Below are positions 25,575 through 36,418 of a stretch of 64,000 nucleotides of DNA, in pieces. A program made the translations under genes and the position numbers. The stretch covers positions 1,054,001-1,118,000 of the forward strand of contig CAXXFU010000004.1 of assembly GCA_963675235.2 (NCBI GenBank), read 5' to 3'. How positions within the stretch are numbered: the first letter of the stretch is position 1; every line of letters starts with the position of its first letter. The notes below the pieces were generated by a model. That model had not been told where the DNA came from, searched no databases, and worked only from the letters and a program-made list of their open reading frames with translations. The DNA is from JAHJQZ01 sp963675235. Its GTDB lineage: Bacteria > Pseudomonadota > Alphaproteobacteria > Rhizobiales > Devosiaceae.

Positions 25575-26564
25575 TCAAGCGTTTCGCTCGGCCTGCCAGT
25601 CGGCAAACAGACGATCGATCTCGGCCTCGCTCATCCTGCCGGGTTCGGCGCCGGTCCTGACCAGTTGTTCGGACAGTTCGGTGAAAAAGGCATTGACCGG
25701 GGTCGGCACGCCGTGAAGCCGGCCGAGAAAGGCGATCTGGCCATTGAGATAGTCGACCTCGACGCTGCCGGCGCCGCGCACCATCGACTGCATGGCCGAG
25801 GAACCGACCTGAACCGCGCCCGCGACTTCGCCGGGCTGCATCAGCGCATCGCGTTCCGGATTAGGGGCGCCGATTTCATCGTAGCCGATACCGGCCTTGG
25901 CAAAGACCGCACGCGCTTCTTCGCGCGCCCTTGCGGCATAGGCGCCGTCGCGCGACGCCGCGCCAAGCGCGATATCGATGCCATTGGCGAGATTGACGAG
26001 GAGCTTGCCGTGCTTGCGCCGCATGATGTCGTCCTGCGCTTCAGCCAGAAACCCTGCACCATCGAGCAGTTCGCACAGCCGCGCCGCCATGTCCGACGGG
26101 CCCTCGGGGTAGCGGCCGATCTCGATGAGGCCGGGCCGCGGGTGCCGGAAGGCGACGACCTCGCCGGGCGACAGGTAGCTGACCGGCATCTCGACCATGG
26201 CGCCGAGCACATTGTCGAAATAGCGAAGGGCCATCACCTCGTTCGACACCCCGTTCTGGGCGCAAACGATCGTCTGTTGCCTGACCCCGGCCGCGCGCAG
26301 GTCCATGAGGGCGCCGGCAGTGTGCTGGGTCTTCATTGTCAGGAAGATCACATCGTCGGGGCGAAAACCGATCTCGTCGGGCTGACCGACCACCGGAAAA
26401 GCTGCGCGCACATCGCCATCCGGCGTTCTGAGCAGGAGCCCGTCCCGGCGAATGGCATCGAGCTGGGCGCCGCGGGCAACGCCGATGACATTATGTCCTG
26501 CCTTGGCGAGCTTGACCGCAAGTGCGCCGCCGATGGCGCCGACGCCATATATGATGAAACGCAT
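25575..26564 (-). CDS. panE: 2-dehydropantoate 2-reductase (ketopantoate reductase) family
   Basis: A 329-residue ApbA/PanE-type NADPH-dependent reductase. N-terminal Rossmann motif YGVGAIGG at 6-13, catalytic Lys region MRRKHGKLLVNLANG near residue 183, and C-terminal VEVDYLNGQIAFLGRLHGVPTPVN with the conserved substrate-binding residues. The classic role is ketopantoate to pantoate in CoA biosynthesis, although paralogues act on other 2-keto acids. It sits with two small genes as an insertion between rimP and trmB; no other pantothenate gene is nearby. Confidence 0.88.
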   Translation of the reverse strand: MRFIIYGVGAIGGALAVKLAKAGHNVIGVARGAQLDAIRRDGLLLRTPDGDVRAAFPVVGQPDEIGFRPDDVIFLTMKTQHTAGALMDLRAAGVRQQTIVCAQNGVSNEVMALRYFDNVLGAMVEMPVSYLSPGEVVAFRHPRPGLIEIGRYPEGPSDMAARLCELLDGAGFLAEAQDDIMRRKHGKLLVNLANGIDIALGAASRDGAYAARAREEARAVFAKAGIGYDEIGAPNPERDALMQPGEVAGAVQVGSSAMQSMVRGAGSVEVDYLNGQIAFLGRLHGVPTPVNAFFTELSEQLVRTGAEPGRMSEAEIDRLFADWQAERNA

Positions 26565-27341
26565 GCCCTGGTCTTTCCGTTATGTGTCCGCGAAGCGTCG
26601 GGGCACGATCCGGCATTGCATCTTTCGCGGCAAGAGCCGAATTGACCGTTTCGGTCCTGCCCCCGCGCCATAGGGTCAGTCGCAGCGGCCCGGATCCGCG
26701 TCATCGCACCGCCGCCGCTGCATGTGTCTGCCTGCCGGATCGGGCGGACAAAGCGGGCGACGCCGCCGCTGCACGGGCGCTACAACCCCGAAAACAAGGG
26801 GTTTGCCGGCAATTTCCCGGTTTCAAGGCCGGCAAGGAGCCAACAAGAAAACGTGATCCCGGAATTTCACCTTGCGGGGCTTGAAGACTCTTTTCGTGCT
26901 GTCCGAGCCCGGTCGGGACGTCGGAACCGGCGCGCTGACGATGCCGAAAGGGCGCGCGACCGCCTGCAGCACCGGCCACGGCGCCGGCAAAGCCGGCAGC
27001 ACAGGGCCCAGATCTGCAGTGACTGCCCCTGCCGCGATCACCATCGATAACCTGATAATATTCAACAGCTTAGGAGAGTGTTTCCCGGCGGTCCACACCG
27101 ATCGCAGGGCCGTTCTTCCGGGCGGACCGCGCGGCAATCCGGCATCCGGCACACGGGGCCTCCACGAGGAAACCCGGTTACCTCCCGGACACCGGGTTCC
27201 CCGCTAGTGCCCTAATTTCGTTGGGAAAACTCTCGTTGGCGATATTGGGATTTCAACAGCAGATTCGGAAAAAATTCGCACTTGCAGGTCGGTTGGGGCG
27301 TTCTCATTTGCCTTAGTGTTCAACAACGAAAGGAACTCGAA
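26565..27341. other. 777-base gap without a convincing gene
   Basis: Short open frames exist on both strands, but none has a recognisable family, a good ribosome site and a consistent start. Two hairpins are visible: AACCCC-GAAAACAA-GGGGTT at 26784-26803, and a stem of about 10 pairs with one bulge at 27168-27200 (GGAAACCCGGT/ACCGGGTTCC). Neither is followed by a T run. The region just upstream of the small exported protein gene presumably holds its promoter. Confidence 0.6.
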
Positions 27342-27608
27342 ATGAACAAGACCATTGCTATCGCCCTCGCCGCCGCCACCGTCCTCGCCTCTGCTGCTCC
27401 GGCTTTTGCCGAAAAGCGTGACCTGGGCAACGGCACGACCGACTTCGGTGCCCTGAGCACCCTCTCGATCCTGGCCGACAAGGGCTACAACGCGGTTCGC
27501 GTCGAAAACTACGGCGGCGGCAAGGTGCTCGCCTTCGTCATCGACGAGAACGGTTCCCAGGTGCTTCGCTTTTTCGACGAAGACACCCTTGCTCCGGTCG
27601 TCCGCTAG
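27342..27608 (+). CDS. small exported protein of unknown function
   Basis: An 88-residue protein with a clear signal peptide (MNKTIAIALAAATVLASAAPAFA, split here after AFA at about residue 23) and a mature part of about 65 residues. The motif GYNAVRVENYGGGKVLAFVIDENG-QVLRFFDEDTL resembles one beta-strand repeat of PepSY-like periplasmic proteins. AAAGGA lies 8 bases before the ATG. Stand-alone transcription unit, ended by a long hairpin. Function unknown. Confidence 0.8.
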   Translation: MNKTIAIALAAATVLASAAPAFAEKRDLGNGTTDFGALSTLSILADKGYNAVRVENYGGGKVLAFVIDENGSQVLRFFDEDTLAPVVR

Positions 27609-27629
27609 TTCGGTGGCTTGGAAAAATGT

Positions 27630-27663
27630 CTGGCACGTATCCGGCTCTCCGGATGCGTGCCAG
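27630..27663. terminator. bidirectional terminator hairpin
   Basis: CTGGCACGTATCCGG-CTCT-CCGGATGCGTGCCAG: a 15-pair stem with one G-T pair and a 4-base loop, between the convergent small exported protein and HxlR genes. The minus-strand side is followed by ATTTTTC, the plus side by a weak CCTTT. Confidence 0.8.
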
Positions 27664-27671
27664 GCAGCCTT

Positions 27672-28058
27672 TCAGAAGGGTCGTGAGCCGGTGTGCGCTT
27701 CGGCGTCATGACGCCGATCGAACTCGGCCCTGGCCGCTTCGACCTCGGGGTGGTGCGCCTTGACGAAGCGGGCCCAGATTTCTGCATAGTCGAGAAACTC
27801 GCGACCGAGCGCTGTCAGGTCATATTCGACGCGCGGCGGGATCGACGGATATTGCGTACGGCTGACCATGCCGTCGCGCTCCAGGTCGCGGAGCGTGGCG
27901 CTCAGCACCTTTTGCGAAATGCCGCCGATTCTGGATTTCAGGGCGTTGAAACGCATTGCGCCCGGCTTCAGGCAGGTGATGATCACCAGATTCCATTTGC
28001 CAGGCTTGATGAACAGCAATTCCGAGTAGAATTCGTCAGATTCGGTTGGGTTGGCCAT
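27672..28058 (-). CDS. HxlR-family winged-helix regulator
   Basis: A 128-residue HxlR protein: GKWNLVIITCLKPGAMRFNALKSRIGGISQKVLSATLRDLERDGMVSR covers the winged helix at about 20-68 (only its first part is quoted in continuous form here: GKWNLVIITCLKPGAMRF). The usual N-terminal cysteine of redox-sensing members is replaced by a hydrophobic FIKPG context, so thiol sensing is doubtful. GGAG precedes the ATG at 28058. No obvious divergent target gene; trmB converges from upstream on the same strand. Confidence 0.88.
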   Translation of the reverse strand: MANPTESDEFYSELLFIKPGKWNLVIITCLKPGAMRFNALKSRIGGISQKVLSATLRDLERDGMVSRTQYPSIPPRVEYDLTALGREFLDYAEIWARFVKAHHPEVEAARAEFDRRHDAEAHTGSRPF

Positions 28059-28169
28059 GTCAGACTCCGCTAGCGCGAGATGCACAGCGGCCCCGAACTC
28101 GCCACGCAACCGCGATCACAACAAACGAATCACGCACAAAAAAGGCGGCGTGCTCCGACATTCCCCGAA

Positions 28170-28181
28170 CCCCATATGGGG
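28170..28181. promoter_or_regulatory. palindrome upstream of the HxlR gene, possible operator
   Basis: CCCCATATGGGG, a perfect 12-base palindrome about 110 bases before the HxlR start codon. It could be an autoregulatory site, but there is no independent support. Confidence 0.3.
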
Positions 28182-28244
28182 AGTTTGAGCGGAATCTCCA
28201 GACGTGTGAGAGAAAACTATCGCACCGAAATGTTCACAACCCTG

Positions 28245-28970
28245 TCAGAGGCGACGGAAGCTGAAGTACCAGCTCCGGAGGCGCCCCTGTTCGCGTGCCT
28301 TCAATTCGTAGCGCGTCGGCTGCCAGCCCGGATAGGGCTCATGCCAGCTTCCCGGCAGGCCGTGATCCCAGATGAAATCCGTACTGCGCAGGACATGGGC
28401 CAGGCCCCAGTTGGCGTAATCCTCGATGTCGGTGGCAAAGCGGAAGATCCCGCCGGGCCTGATGGTGCGTGCAAGCTCGGCCATGGTCATCGGTGAAATA
28501 AAGCGGCGCTTGTGGTGACGCGTTTTCGGCCACGGATCGGGATAGAGCAGGTAAACGCCGTCAAGCGCCCCCTCAGGCAGGGCGCGCAGCAGATCGAGCG
28601 CGTCGAAGGCGAACAGGCGGATGTTGTCGAGATCGTTGTCGGCGATCTTTTCCAGCATCTTTCCGATGGAGTTTGAAAAGACCTCGGCGCCGATGAAATT
28701 CGTCCCGGGATTTTCCAGCGCCTGACGGGCCAGGTGCTCGCCGCCGCCATAACCGATTTCAAGCACCAGCGGCGCCTGCGGATTGGCGAACGGCACGCGC
28801 AGCACCATGCCGCCCTTGGCCCCGGAAACCGAAACCTCGAGCCGCGGCAGCAGTGTTTCGGTGAGTTCCTGCTGGCGGCCATGCAGCGGCTTGCCGGTGC
28901 GCCGTCCGAAAAAGGCGCGCGGCGTGCCGTCGCGGGTCAGGGGCGGGATCTTGCTCATGGGCGCGGACAT
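28245..28970 (-). CDS. trmB: tRNA (guanine(46)-N(7))-methyltransferase
   Basis: A 241-residue SAM-dependent methyltransferase. SAM motif VLEIGYGGGEHLARQA near residue 70, GAEVFSNSIGKML, and the TrmB hallmark LLYPDPWPKTRHHKRRF near residue 145. It forms m7G46 in tRNA. Located directly after metK, which supplies the methyl donor, but a strong hairpin separates the two. Confidence 0.96.
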   Translation of the reverse strand: MSAPMSKIPPLTRDGTPRAFFGRRTGKPLHGRQQELTETLLPRLEVSVSGAKGGMVLRVPFANPQAPLVLEIGYGGGEHLARQALENPGTNFIGAEVFSNSIGKMLEKIADNDLDNIRLFAFDALDLLRALPEGALDGVYLLYPDPWPKTRHHKRRFISPMTMAELARTIRPGGIFRFATDIEDYANWGLAHVLRSTDFIWDHGLPGSWHEPYPGWQPTRYELKAREQGRLRSWYFSFRRL

Positions 28971-29025
28971 ATTTCAGCGTGCGGCGAAGCGCAACCGTCT
29001 GCTGCCACTTGCAGTCCCCGCTAGG

Positions 29026-29058
29026 AAAAACCCCGGAGCGATGCTCCGGGGCCTTTTT
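29026..29058. terminator. bidirectional intrinsic terminator after metK
   Basis: CCCCGGAGC-GAT-GCTCCGGGG (perfect 9-pair stem, 29031-29051), flanked by AAAAA on the left and CCTTTTT on the right, so it has a T run in both directions. It lies between the metK stop (29081) and the trmB start (28970). Confidence 0.92.
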
Positions 29059-29080
29059 CATGCAGCCTGATGCGCAGGGC

Positions 29081-30343
<1,263 letters not shown>

Positions 30344-30424
30344 TACAGCTGATTGGCCTCAATACGGCCGCTAAGGCGGCACGCCGCGCTTTATTGCCAG
30401 CCGCCCCGCCTCGGGTCAAGAAGG

Positions 30425-30444
30425 ATATAAAGCTTTCGTTATAT
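30425..30444. promoter_or_regulatory. AT-rich inverted repeat upstream of metK
   Basis: ATATAA-AGCTTTCG-TTATAT, unusually AT-rich for this genome, overlapping the lnt stop codon about 82 bases before the metK start. It could be a promoter element or regulator site for metK. No direct support. Confidence 0.35.
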
Positions 30445-32040
30445 TACCTCGCCGCGTCCGGCGGCACGGCGACGCCTGAACCGGGCGACGACAGCACCGG
30501 CAAAAACCAGGGCAATCGCGACAAAAAACGCCGTGTGGCGCCAGTGAACGAACAAAGGTGCGGCAATCGGTCTGGGCGGACTGGCATCGAGCACGCCGTT
30601 GCTGTCGGGCGGCAAGGAGGCCGTCAGCCGGCCCAGGGGATCGATGATCGCCGTCAGCCCGGTGTTGCCGAGCCTCAGCATTGGCTTGCCTTCCTCGACG
30701 GTACGCACCCGGGCGTGATGGAAATGCTGGGCCTTGCCGATCGAGCCGTCGAACCAGCCGTCATTGGTGACATTGAGCAGGAATTCGGCATCGGCGACCG
30801 GTCCGAGATCGCCGGGGAAAATCGCTTCATAGCAAACAAGCGGTAAAAATGCCGGCGTTCCGGGCGGCGTCATCAGCCGGCGCGGCCCGCCCGGCGTCCA
30901 GCCCTCGTTGCCCGGGACGAACTGGGTGATGCCGAACCGGGCGAAGAAGTCGTCGAACGGCAGGTACTCGCCGAAGGGCACGAGATGTGACTTGGCATAG
31001 GAGGCGACGATCTCGCCCTCGGCATTGATGGCGAGGATGGAATTGTGCGCCGTTTGACCAAGCGGGTCCTCCGGGTCGAGCCGTGGTGCCCCGGTGATCA
31101 ACACGGTCCTGGGTGGCAATATGCGGGCGATGCGTGCCAGCGCCTCAGGCTTTTTCGACAGGTAGAAGGGGAAGGCCGATTCCGGCCAGATCACGTGGGT
31201 GATGGTCTCGATGCCGGGCCTGTTTCGCGTCGTGTCGACCAGCCGGTTGAAGACGAAATCGCCGTCACTGGCCTGCCATTCCGCCGATTCATCGATATTG
31301 GGCTGGACCAGTCGCACCCGCATGTCGTCGCGCATCTCGGTCGGGATGGCTTCAAGTCGCCAGGCGCCGTAGCTCAGCTGCGCCGCCAGAAGCCCCAGCG
31401 CCACGAAAAACGGCCCGAGCCGGCGCGGCAGCGAGCGTTCGGACGCCGGCCAGATCAGTGCCGGCGTCGCTGCGACAAGAGGTGCGACAAAGGAAAGCCC
31501 GTAAACGCCGACAAGCGCCGCAGCCTGCATCATCTGTTCGTTGGCCGTGAGGGAATAGCCGAGGAGATCGAACGGAAAGCCGGTAAACAGATGCCCCCTC
31601 AGGTATTCGCCGAGCGCCAGCGCGGCGGCGAGGACGAGGATGCGAAACCCGGATTCGAACCAGAACAGATGCGCCAGCGCCACGGCAAAGGCCCAGAACA
31701 GCGCCAGAAGCGCCGCCAGCGCCAGAACGGCGACGGGCGCGAGGAAGGGGATCCAGTTGCCTTCCATGAAAAAGGCGATGCCGATCCAGTGAATGGCAAC
31801 GGCGAAATAGCCGAGACCGAACCAGAAGCCGATGGCAAAGCCGGCGCCGAACAGCCCCGTCAGTCCGCTGCCGCGTTCGGCGCCATCGAGCGACCACACC
31901 AGCACCGGCAGGCCGATGAACAGCGCCGGCAGCACGAAGAGCGGCGGCACCGACAATCCGGACACGGCGCCGGCGGCGATGAGGATGAGGATACGCCGCC
32001 AGCCGTGCGCCAGCATGATGAAATGAACGAGTCGCTGCAT
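30439..32040 (-). CDS. lnt: apolipoprotein N-acyltransferase
   Basis: A 533-residue inner-membrane enzyme: about six N-terminal membrane segments, then a periplasmic nitrilase-fold domain. The triad regions are Glu in HVIWPESAFPF, Lys in YAKSHLVPFGEYLP and Cys in PLVCYEAIFPG. A last membrane helix is near the C-terminus. It N-acylates the cysteine of lipoproteins. The ATG at 32040 (MQRLVHF) fits family N-termini; a GTG at 32055 is an alternative. Confidence 0.95.
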   Translation of the reverse strand: MQRLVHFIMLAHGWRRILILIAAGAVSGLSVPPLFVLPALFIGLPVLVWSLDGAERGSGLTGLFGAGFAIGFWFGLGYFAVAIHWIGIAFFMEGNWIPFLAPVAVLALAALLALFWAFAVALAHLFWFESGFRILVLAAALALGEYLRGHLFTGFPFDLLGYSLTANEQMMQAAALVGVYGLSFVAPLVAATPALIWPASERSLPRRLGPFFVALGLLAAQLSYGAWRLEAIPTEMRDDMRVRLVQPNIDESAEWQASDGDFVFNRLVDTTRNRPGIETITHVIWPESAFPFYLSKKPEALARIARILPPRTVLITGAPRLDPEDPLGQTAHNSILAINAEGEIVASYAKSHLVPFGEYLPFDDFFARFGITQFVPGNEGWTPGGPRRLMTPPGTPAFLPLVCYEAIFPGDLGPVADAEFLLNVTNDGWFDGSIGKAQHFHHARVRTVEEGKPMLRLGNTGLTAIIDPLGRLTASLPPDSNGVLDASPPRPIAAPLFVHWRHTAFFVAIALVFAGAVVARFRRRRAAGRGEVI

Positions 32041-32160
32041 GTGCTGCCGAATCACCTGGAGTTGCCGGCAACACTAAAGGCCTTCGCGTTTCGGTGAAAT
32101 CACCGGCGAAACAACGGGCTTCAAACGGACGAAACCCTCACCCGAGAACGCGATTCGCGA

Positions 32161-33282
32161 TCAGGTCTTGGCGCCGGGCGCCTCGCTGGCCCGCGCCACC
32201 GGGCGCGCCCTGACGGCGCGCTTCTTGGCAACGATGCGCACCCGCTTGATGCGGCGGGCGTCGGCGGCGAGAATCTCGAACTCGAATCCCTTGAAACGGG
32301 TGATGACCTCGCCGCGGACCGGCACCCGGCCCTCGAGATCGAACAGCAGCCCGCCAAGCGTATCGACTTCCTCGATATGGGCCCCCGCATCGAAATCGGG
32401 ACCGAGCTCGTTCTGCAGTTCGGTCAGCTCGACGCGGGCGTCGGCGATGAAGCTGGTCTCGTCGACCTTCCTGACCAGCGGGCCGTCGTCCTCGTCATGC
32501 TCGTCCTCGATATCGCCGACAAGCGATTCGAGCAGATCCTCGATCGAGACCAGGCCATCGGTGCCGCCATATTCGTCGACGACGATGGCCATGTGGATGC
32601 GGGTGGCCTGCATCTGTTCCAACAGGTCCTGCACCGGCATCGACGGCGGCACGAACAGCACCTTGCGCGACAGGTTCTCGGCGCCGATCTTGCGCCGAAG
32701 CGCCGTCGAGATCATCCGGACCGGCACGCCCTTGCGCTTTGTGTCGTCGCGCTCGGCCGGCCTTTCCTCGGTCAGGCGATGCAGCGCATCCTTGATGTGG
32801 ATGAACCCGATGATGTTGTCGAGCGTGTCCTCGTAGACCGGCAGGCGCGAGTGCCCGGCCGAGCGGAAACTGATGATCAGGTCGGCCAGGGTGTCGTCGG
32901 CATCGACCGCATCGATATCGGCGCGCGGCACCATGACGTCGTCGACGCGCAGCTCGCGCAGATTGAGGACGTTCCTGAGAAGCGCCCGCTCATTGGCGGT
33001 GAAACTGTCGGGGAGCGCCGTGCCGATTTCGCCGAGCGCTTCGGTCAGATCGGCGCGGATCGTCGATTTGGAGCGATTGGTCAACAGCTCGCGCAGCCAG
33101 GCGAACAGTCCGGGTCGCGCGCGCGGCGCAGCCACAGGCGCCTGCGGCAGGGTCTGGGCCAGTGGCACGATTTCGGTGGAGGGCGTCGGTCGGGGGACCG
33201 GTTCGCCGTCACCGGCCCGGGCATCGCTGTCGGGTTGCGGCTCGGCGGAGGCGGCGCTGGTCTGGTCGGTCTGGTTCATCAT
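32161..33282 (-). CDS. CBS-domain CorC/TlyC-type protein
   Basis: A 373-residue cytoplasmic protein. Two CBS domains at about 100-230 (VPRADIDAVDADDTLADLI, GHSRLPVYEDTLDNIIGFIH, VVDEYGGTDGLVSIEDLLE), then a C-terminal CorC_HlyC domain. N-terminal 75 residues are low complexity; there is no DUF21 membrane domain. CorC homologues influence Mg/Co efflux. Lies between ybeY and lnt in the conserved rhizobial order. Confidence 0.93.
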   Translation of the reverse strand: MMNQTDQTSAASAEPQPDSDARAGDGEPVPRPTPSTEIVPLAQTLPQAPVAAPRARPGLFAWLRELLTNRSKSTIRADLTEALGEIGTALPDSFTANERALLRNVLNLRELRVDDVMVPRADIDAVDADDTLADLIISFRSAGHSRLPVYEDTLDNIIGFIHIKDALHRLTEERPAERDDTKRKGVPVRMISTALRRKIGAENLSRKVLFVPPSMPVQDLLEQMQATRIHMAIVVDEYGGTDGLVSIEDLLESLVGDIEDEHDEDDGPLVRKVDETSFIADARVELTELQNELGPDFDAGAHIEEVDTLGGLLFDLEGRVPVRGEVITRFKGFEFEILAADARRIKRVRIVAKKRAVRARPVARASEAPGAKT

Positions 33283-33340
33283 TGCTGCCCGAATTCTGGG
33301 GCGAGATCCTTTCCGGCGTCAACACGCTCGTTGACGCGAT

Positions 33341-33823
33341 CTATGGGTCCTGCTCGGCATAGGGGTCGGCGATGCCGAGCCCATCAAGTATTTCGGTCTC
33401 CAGCCGCTCCATGACAAGGGCCTCGGCCTCGGTTTCGTGATCGTAGCCGCACAAATGCAGCGTGCCGTGGACAACAAGATGGCTGAAATGATCAAGAAAC
33501 GGTTTGTCGAGGTCCTCTGCCTCGCGAATCAGGGTCTCATAGGCCAGCGACAGGTCGCCGACCAGGCCGCGCATCTGCTCGAAGGGTTCGAATTGCGGAA
33601 AGCTCAGCACATTTGTCGGCTTGTCGATGCCGCGCCATTCACGGTTGATCCGCTGCTGTTCGGCGTCTCCGGTCAGAAGCAGCGAGATCTCGAGCGGGCC
33701 TTCGGTCTCGATATCGGCACGGGCGAGGGCGCGCGAGATGGCGCGCCGCGCCGCGGTTTCGACACCGTCGGGCCAATCCCCGCTCTCGATGCGGAAATCG
33801 AGTGAAATCTCGTCCTGTTGCAC
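33341..33823 (-). CDS. ybeY: endoribonuclease YbeY
   Basis: A 160-residue rRNA maturation RNase. The zinc motif is HGTLHLCGYDHETEAEA, with the three metal His in HxxxHxxxxxH arrangement near residues 119-129. Processes 16S rRNA 3' end. The start is GTG, immediately after the phoH TAG (TAGGTG), so it is translationally coupled to phoH. Confidence 0.95.
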   Translation of the reverse strand: MQQDEISLDFRIESGDWPDGVETAARRAISRALARADIETEGPLEISLLLTGDAEQQRINREWRGIDKPTNVLSFPQFEPFEQMRGLVGDLSLAYETLIREAEDLDKPFLDHFSHLVVHGTLHLCGYDHETEAEALVMERLETEILDGLGIADPYAEQDP

Positions 33824-34885
33824 CTATTGCCCCGACTTGCCCGCCGAATCATAGGCGCGAACGATGCGGGCGACGAGGGCGTGACGCACCACGTCGCGGT
33901 CGCTGAAACGCGTGACATGCACCCCTTCGATGCCGTCGAGAAGATCGAGCGCCTCGATCAGACCGGAACGTTCGCCACGCGGCAGGTCGACCTGGCTCGG
34001 ATCGCCGGTGACGATCATCTTCGAGTTTTCGCCGAGGCGGGTCAGGAACATCTTCATCTGCATCGAGGTGGTGTTCTGCGCCTCGTCGAGAATGACAACG
34101 GCATTGGAAAGGGTCCGTCCGCGCATGAAGGCCAGCGGCGCCACCTCGATGACGCCCGAGGTGATCGAGCGTTCGACGATCTCGGGCCGCATCATGTCGT
34201 AGAGCGCGTCGTAGAGCGGGCGCAGATAGGGATCGACCTTCTCTTTCATGTCGCCGGGAAGGAAGCCGAGACGCTCGCCGGCCTCGACCGCCGGACGGGA
34301 AAGGATGATGCGCGAGATGTCGCCGCGTTCGAGCAGGCTGGCGGCGTGGGCGACGGCGAGATAGGTCTTGCCGGTGCCGGCCGGGCCGGTGCCGAAGACC
34401 AGCTCCATGCGCTCCATGGCGCGGATATAGGCGTCCTGGGCCGGGGTGCGGGCGACAATGGCCGCCTTGCGCGTGGCGATCGTCGCCATGCGCACCCGGC
34501 CCTTTTTCTCGAGCGTCGGCAGGGTGAGCTGGCTGTCCTCGGTCTCGATCATGCGGATGACGGCATCGACATCGCCGATCTCGAGTTGCTGGCCCTCTTC
34601 GAGCGAAGCGTAAAGCGATTCGAGCACGCGTCTGGCCTGATCGACCCCGGACGCCCGGCCGCGCAACAGGATGTGGTTGCCACGCGGCGTGGCCGAAACA
34701 TCCAGGCGCTGTTCGACAAGGGCGAGGTTCTGATCGTAGTCGCCATAAAGCTGTGCGGCGAGCCGATTGTCCTCGAAGGCGAGTTCAAGATCGGTGAGGT
34801 GCGCGGCATCCGCGCCGGAGGAAACGGGCTTTGACAATGTCCTGCTTGACTGTCCTTTTGCGCCCGTCACGGGCGCACTCAGCAA
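33824..34885 (-). CDS. phoH: PhoH-family ATPase
   Basis: A 353-residue PhoH-like protein (the chromosomal ybeZ type). Walker A GPAGTGKTYLAVA near residue 150 and Walker B AVVILDEAQNTT near residue 248. An N-terminal KH-like region (NLALVEQRLDVSATPRGNHI) precedes the ATPase. Functionally linked to YbeY in rRNA maturation; the genes abut. Downstream of miaB with a 28-base gap. Confidence 0.95.
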   Translation of the reverse strand: MLSAPVTGAKGQSSRTLSKPVSSGADAAHLTDLELAFEDNRLAAQLYGDYDQNLALVEQRLDVSATPRGNHILLRGRASGVDQARRVLESLYASLEEGQQLEIGDVDAVIRMIETEDSQLTLPTLEKKGRVRMATIATRKAAIVARTPAQDAYIRAMERMELVFGTGPAGTGKTYLAVAHAASLLERGDISRIILSRPAVEAGERLGFLPGDMKEKVDPYLRPLYDALYDMMRPEIVERSITSGVIEVAPLAFMRGRTLSNAVVILDEAQNTTSMQMKMFLTRLGENSKMIVTGDPSQVDLPRGERSGLIEALDLLDGIEGVHVTRFSDRDVVRHALVARIVRAYDSAGKSGQ

Positions 34886-34913
34886 ATCACACCATACCTT
34901 ATCAGCACTGGGC

Positions 34914-36290
34914 TCAGCCTAGTGTGACAATATTGCCAAGAAGTGAATTTTTGCCTGCCGAAACGATTTCAACCGGCTGAACTGTGCCGATCAGGGACAG
35001 ATCGCCCTTGGCATGCACCGCCTGAAGGTAGGGCGAGCGCCCGGCGACCTGGCCCGGCATCCGGCCCGGCTTGTCGATGAGTACCGGCATCGTCTGCCCC
35101 ACGCACCCCTGATTGAACGCCGTCTGCTGGGCAAAGATCAGGTCCTGCAGCGCCGCCAGGCGCTCGGACTTGGTGCGCTCGTCGATCTGGTCCGGCAGTT
35201 CGGCGCCGGGCGTGCCCGGTCGCGGCGAATACTTGAACGAGAAGGCCGAGGCGTATTCAACCCTCGAAATCAGGTCCATGGTATCGGCAAAATCTTCGTC
35301 GGTCTCGCCGGGAAAACCGACGATGAAATCGCCGGAAAGGGCGATGTCGGGCCGAGCAGCGCGGATGCGGTCGATCAGCTTCAGATAGTCGTCGCGGGTG
35401 TGGCGACGGTTCATCGCCTTGAGGATTCGGTCCGAGCCCGACTGCACCGGCAAATGCAGATAGGGCATGAGCGCGCCGAGATCGCGATGGGCAGCGATCA
35501 GGTCATCGTCCATGTCGCGCGGGTGCGACGTGGTGTAGCGCAGCCGTTCGAGACCCTCGATCTCGCCGAGACGCCGCAGCAATTCGGCCAGACCGATCGG
35601 TTTGTCGCTGTCGTCCAGGCCGTGATAGGCGTTGACGTTCTGGCCGAGCAGGGTCAGCTCGCGCACGCCGGCGGCAACCAGTTGCCGTGCTTCGGTAACG
35701 ACCTGGGCGACCGGCCGTGAGACCTCGCCGCCGCGGGTGTAGGGCACAACGCAGAAGGTACAGAACTTGTCGCAGCCTTCCTGCACCGTCAGGAAAGCGG
35801 TCAGCCCGCGCGCCAGCACCGCTTCACGGTCGGGCGGCGGCAGGTGCTCGAACTTGTCCTCGGACGGGAAATCGGTATCGACGACACGGGCGGTTTTCGC
35901 CTGTTCCACCAGTTCGGGCAGGCGGTGGTAGGATTGCGGACCGATGACCAGATCGACCACGGGAGCGCGGGCGATGATCTCCTCGCCCTCGGCCTGGGCC
36001 ACGCAGCCGGCCACGCCGATCATCATGTCAGCACCTTGGGCGCGCCGCACCACCCGCATTTTCTTCAGTCTTCCGAGCTCGGAATAGACCTTCTCGGCCG
36101 CCTTCTCGCGGATATGGCAGGTGTTGAGCACGACGAGATCGGCATTCTCGATCTCCTCGGTCAGCGAATAGCCGTGAGCCGACAGCGCATCGGCCATGCG
36201 GTCGCTGTCGTAGACATTCATCTGGCAGCCATAGGTGCGGATATAGACCCGCTTGCCGTTTGTCTTGGATGTGGTGCGCGTGTCGTGCAT
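34914..36290 (-). CDS. miaB: tRNA-2-methylthio-N6-dimethylallyladenosine synthase
   Basis: A 458-residue radical SAM methylthiotransferase. Three N-terminal cluster cysteines in TYGCQMN, LNTCHIREKA and GVAGCVAQ; the radical-SAM motif GCDKFCTFCVVPYTRG (CxxxCxxC) near residue 160; a C-terminal TRAM domain. It modifies A37 of tRNAs reading UNN codons. The ATG at 36290 (MHDTRTTSK) is preferred to the upstream in-frame start at 36314. In rhizobia a fur gene usually stands next to miaB; none is here. Confidence 0.96.
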   Translation of the reverse strand: MHDTRTTSKTNGKRVYIRTYGCQMNVYDSDRMADALSAHGYSLTEEIENADLVVLNTCHIREKAAEKVYSELGRLKKMRVVRRAQGADMMIGVAGCVAQAEGEEIIARAPVVDLVIGPQSYHRLPELVEQAKTARVVDTDFPSEDKFEHLPPPDREAVLARGLTAFLTVQEGCDKFCTFCVVPYTRGGEVSRPVAQVVTEARQLVAAGVRELTLLGQNVNAYHGLDDSDKPIGLAELLRRLGEIEGLERLRYTTSHPRDMDDDLIAAHRDLGALMPYLHLPVQSGSDRILKAMNRRHTRDDYLKLIDRIRAARPDIALSGDFIVGFPGETDEDFADTMDLISRVEYASAFSFKYSPRPGTPGAELPDQIDERTKSERLAALQDLIFAQQTAFNQGCVGQTMPVLIDKPGRMPGQVAGRSPYLQAVHAKGDLSLIGTVQPVEIVSAGKNSLLGNIVTLG

Positions 36291-36418
36291 GGCGCGCGAC
36301 TTACACGAAAACACGCAGCGACACCAGATTTAGCGGAACAGTCCAGACTGCCGGCAGGCGTACCGGTTTTGCGGATGTCGAAAAGCCGGATCGAAGCCTG
36401 CCGGCGCAGGTGCGGCTT

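Noticed and set aside
26823..27044. Minus-strand small ORF starting MVIAAGAVTADLGPVLPALP, signal-peptide-like
   Set aside because: Weak ribosome site, no recognisable family, Pro-rich frame typical of chance GC-rich translation; several other frames there are equally open.
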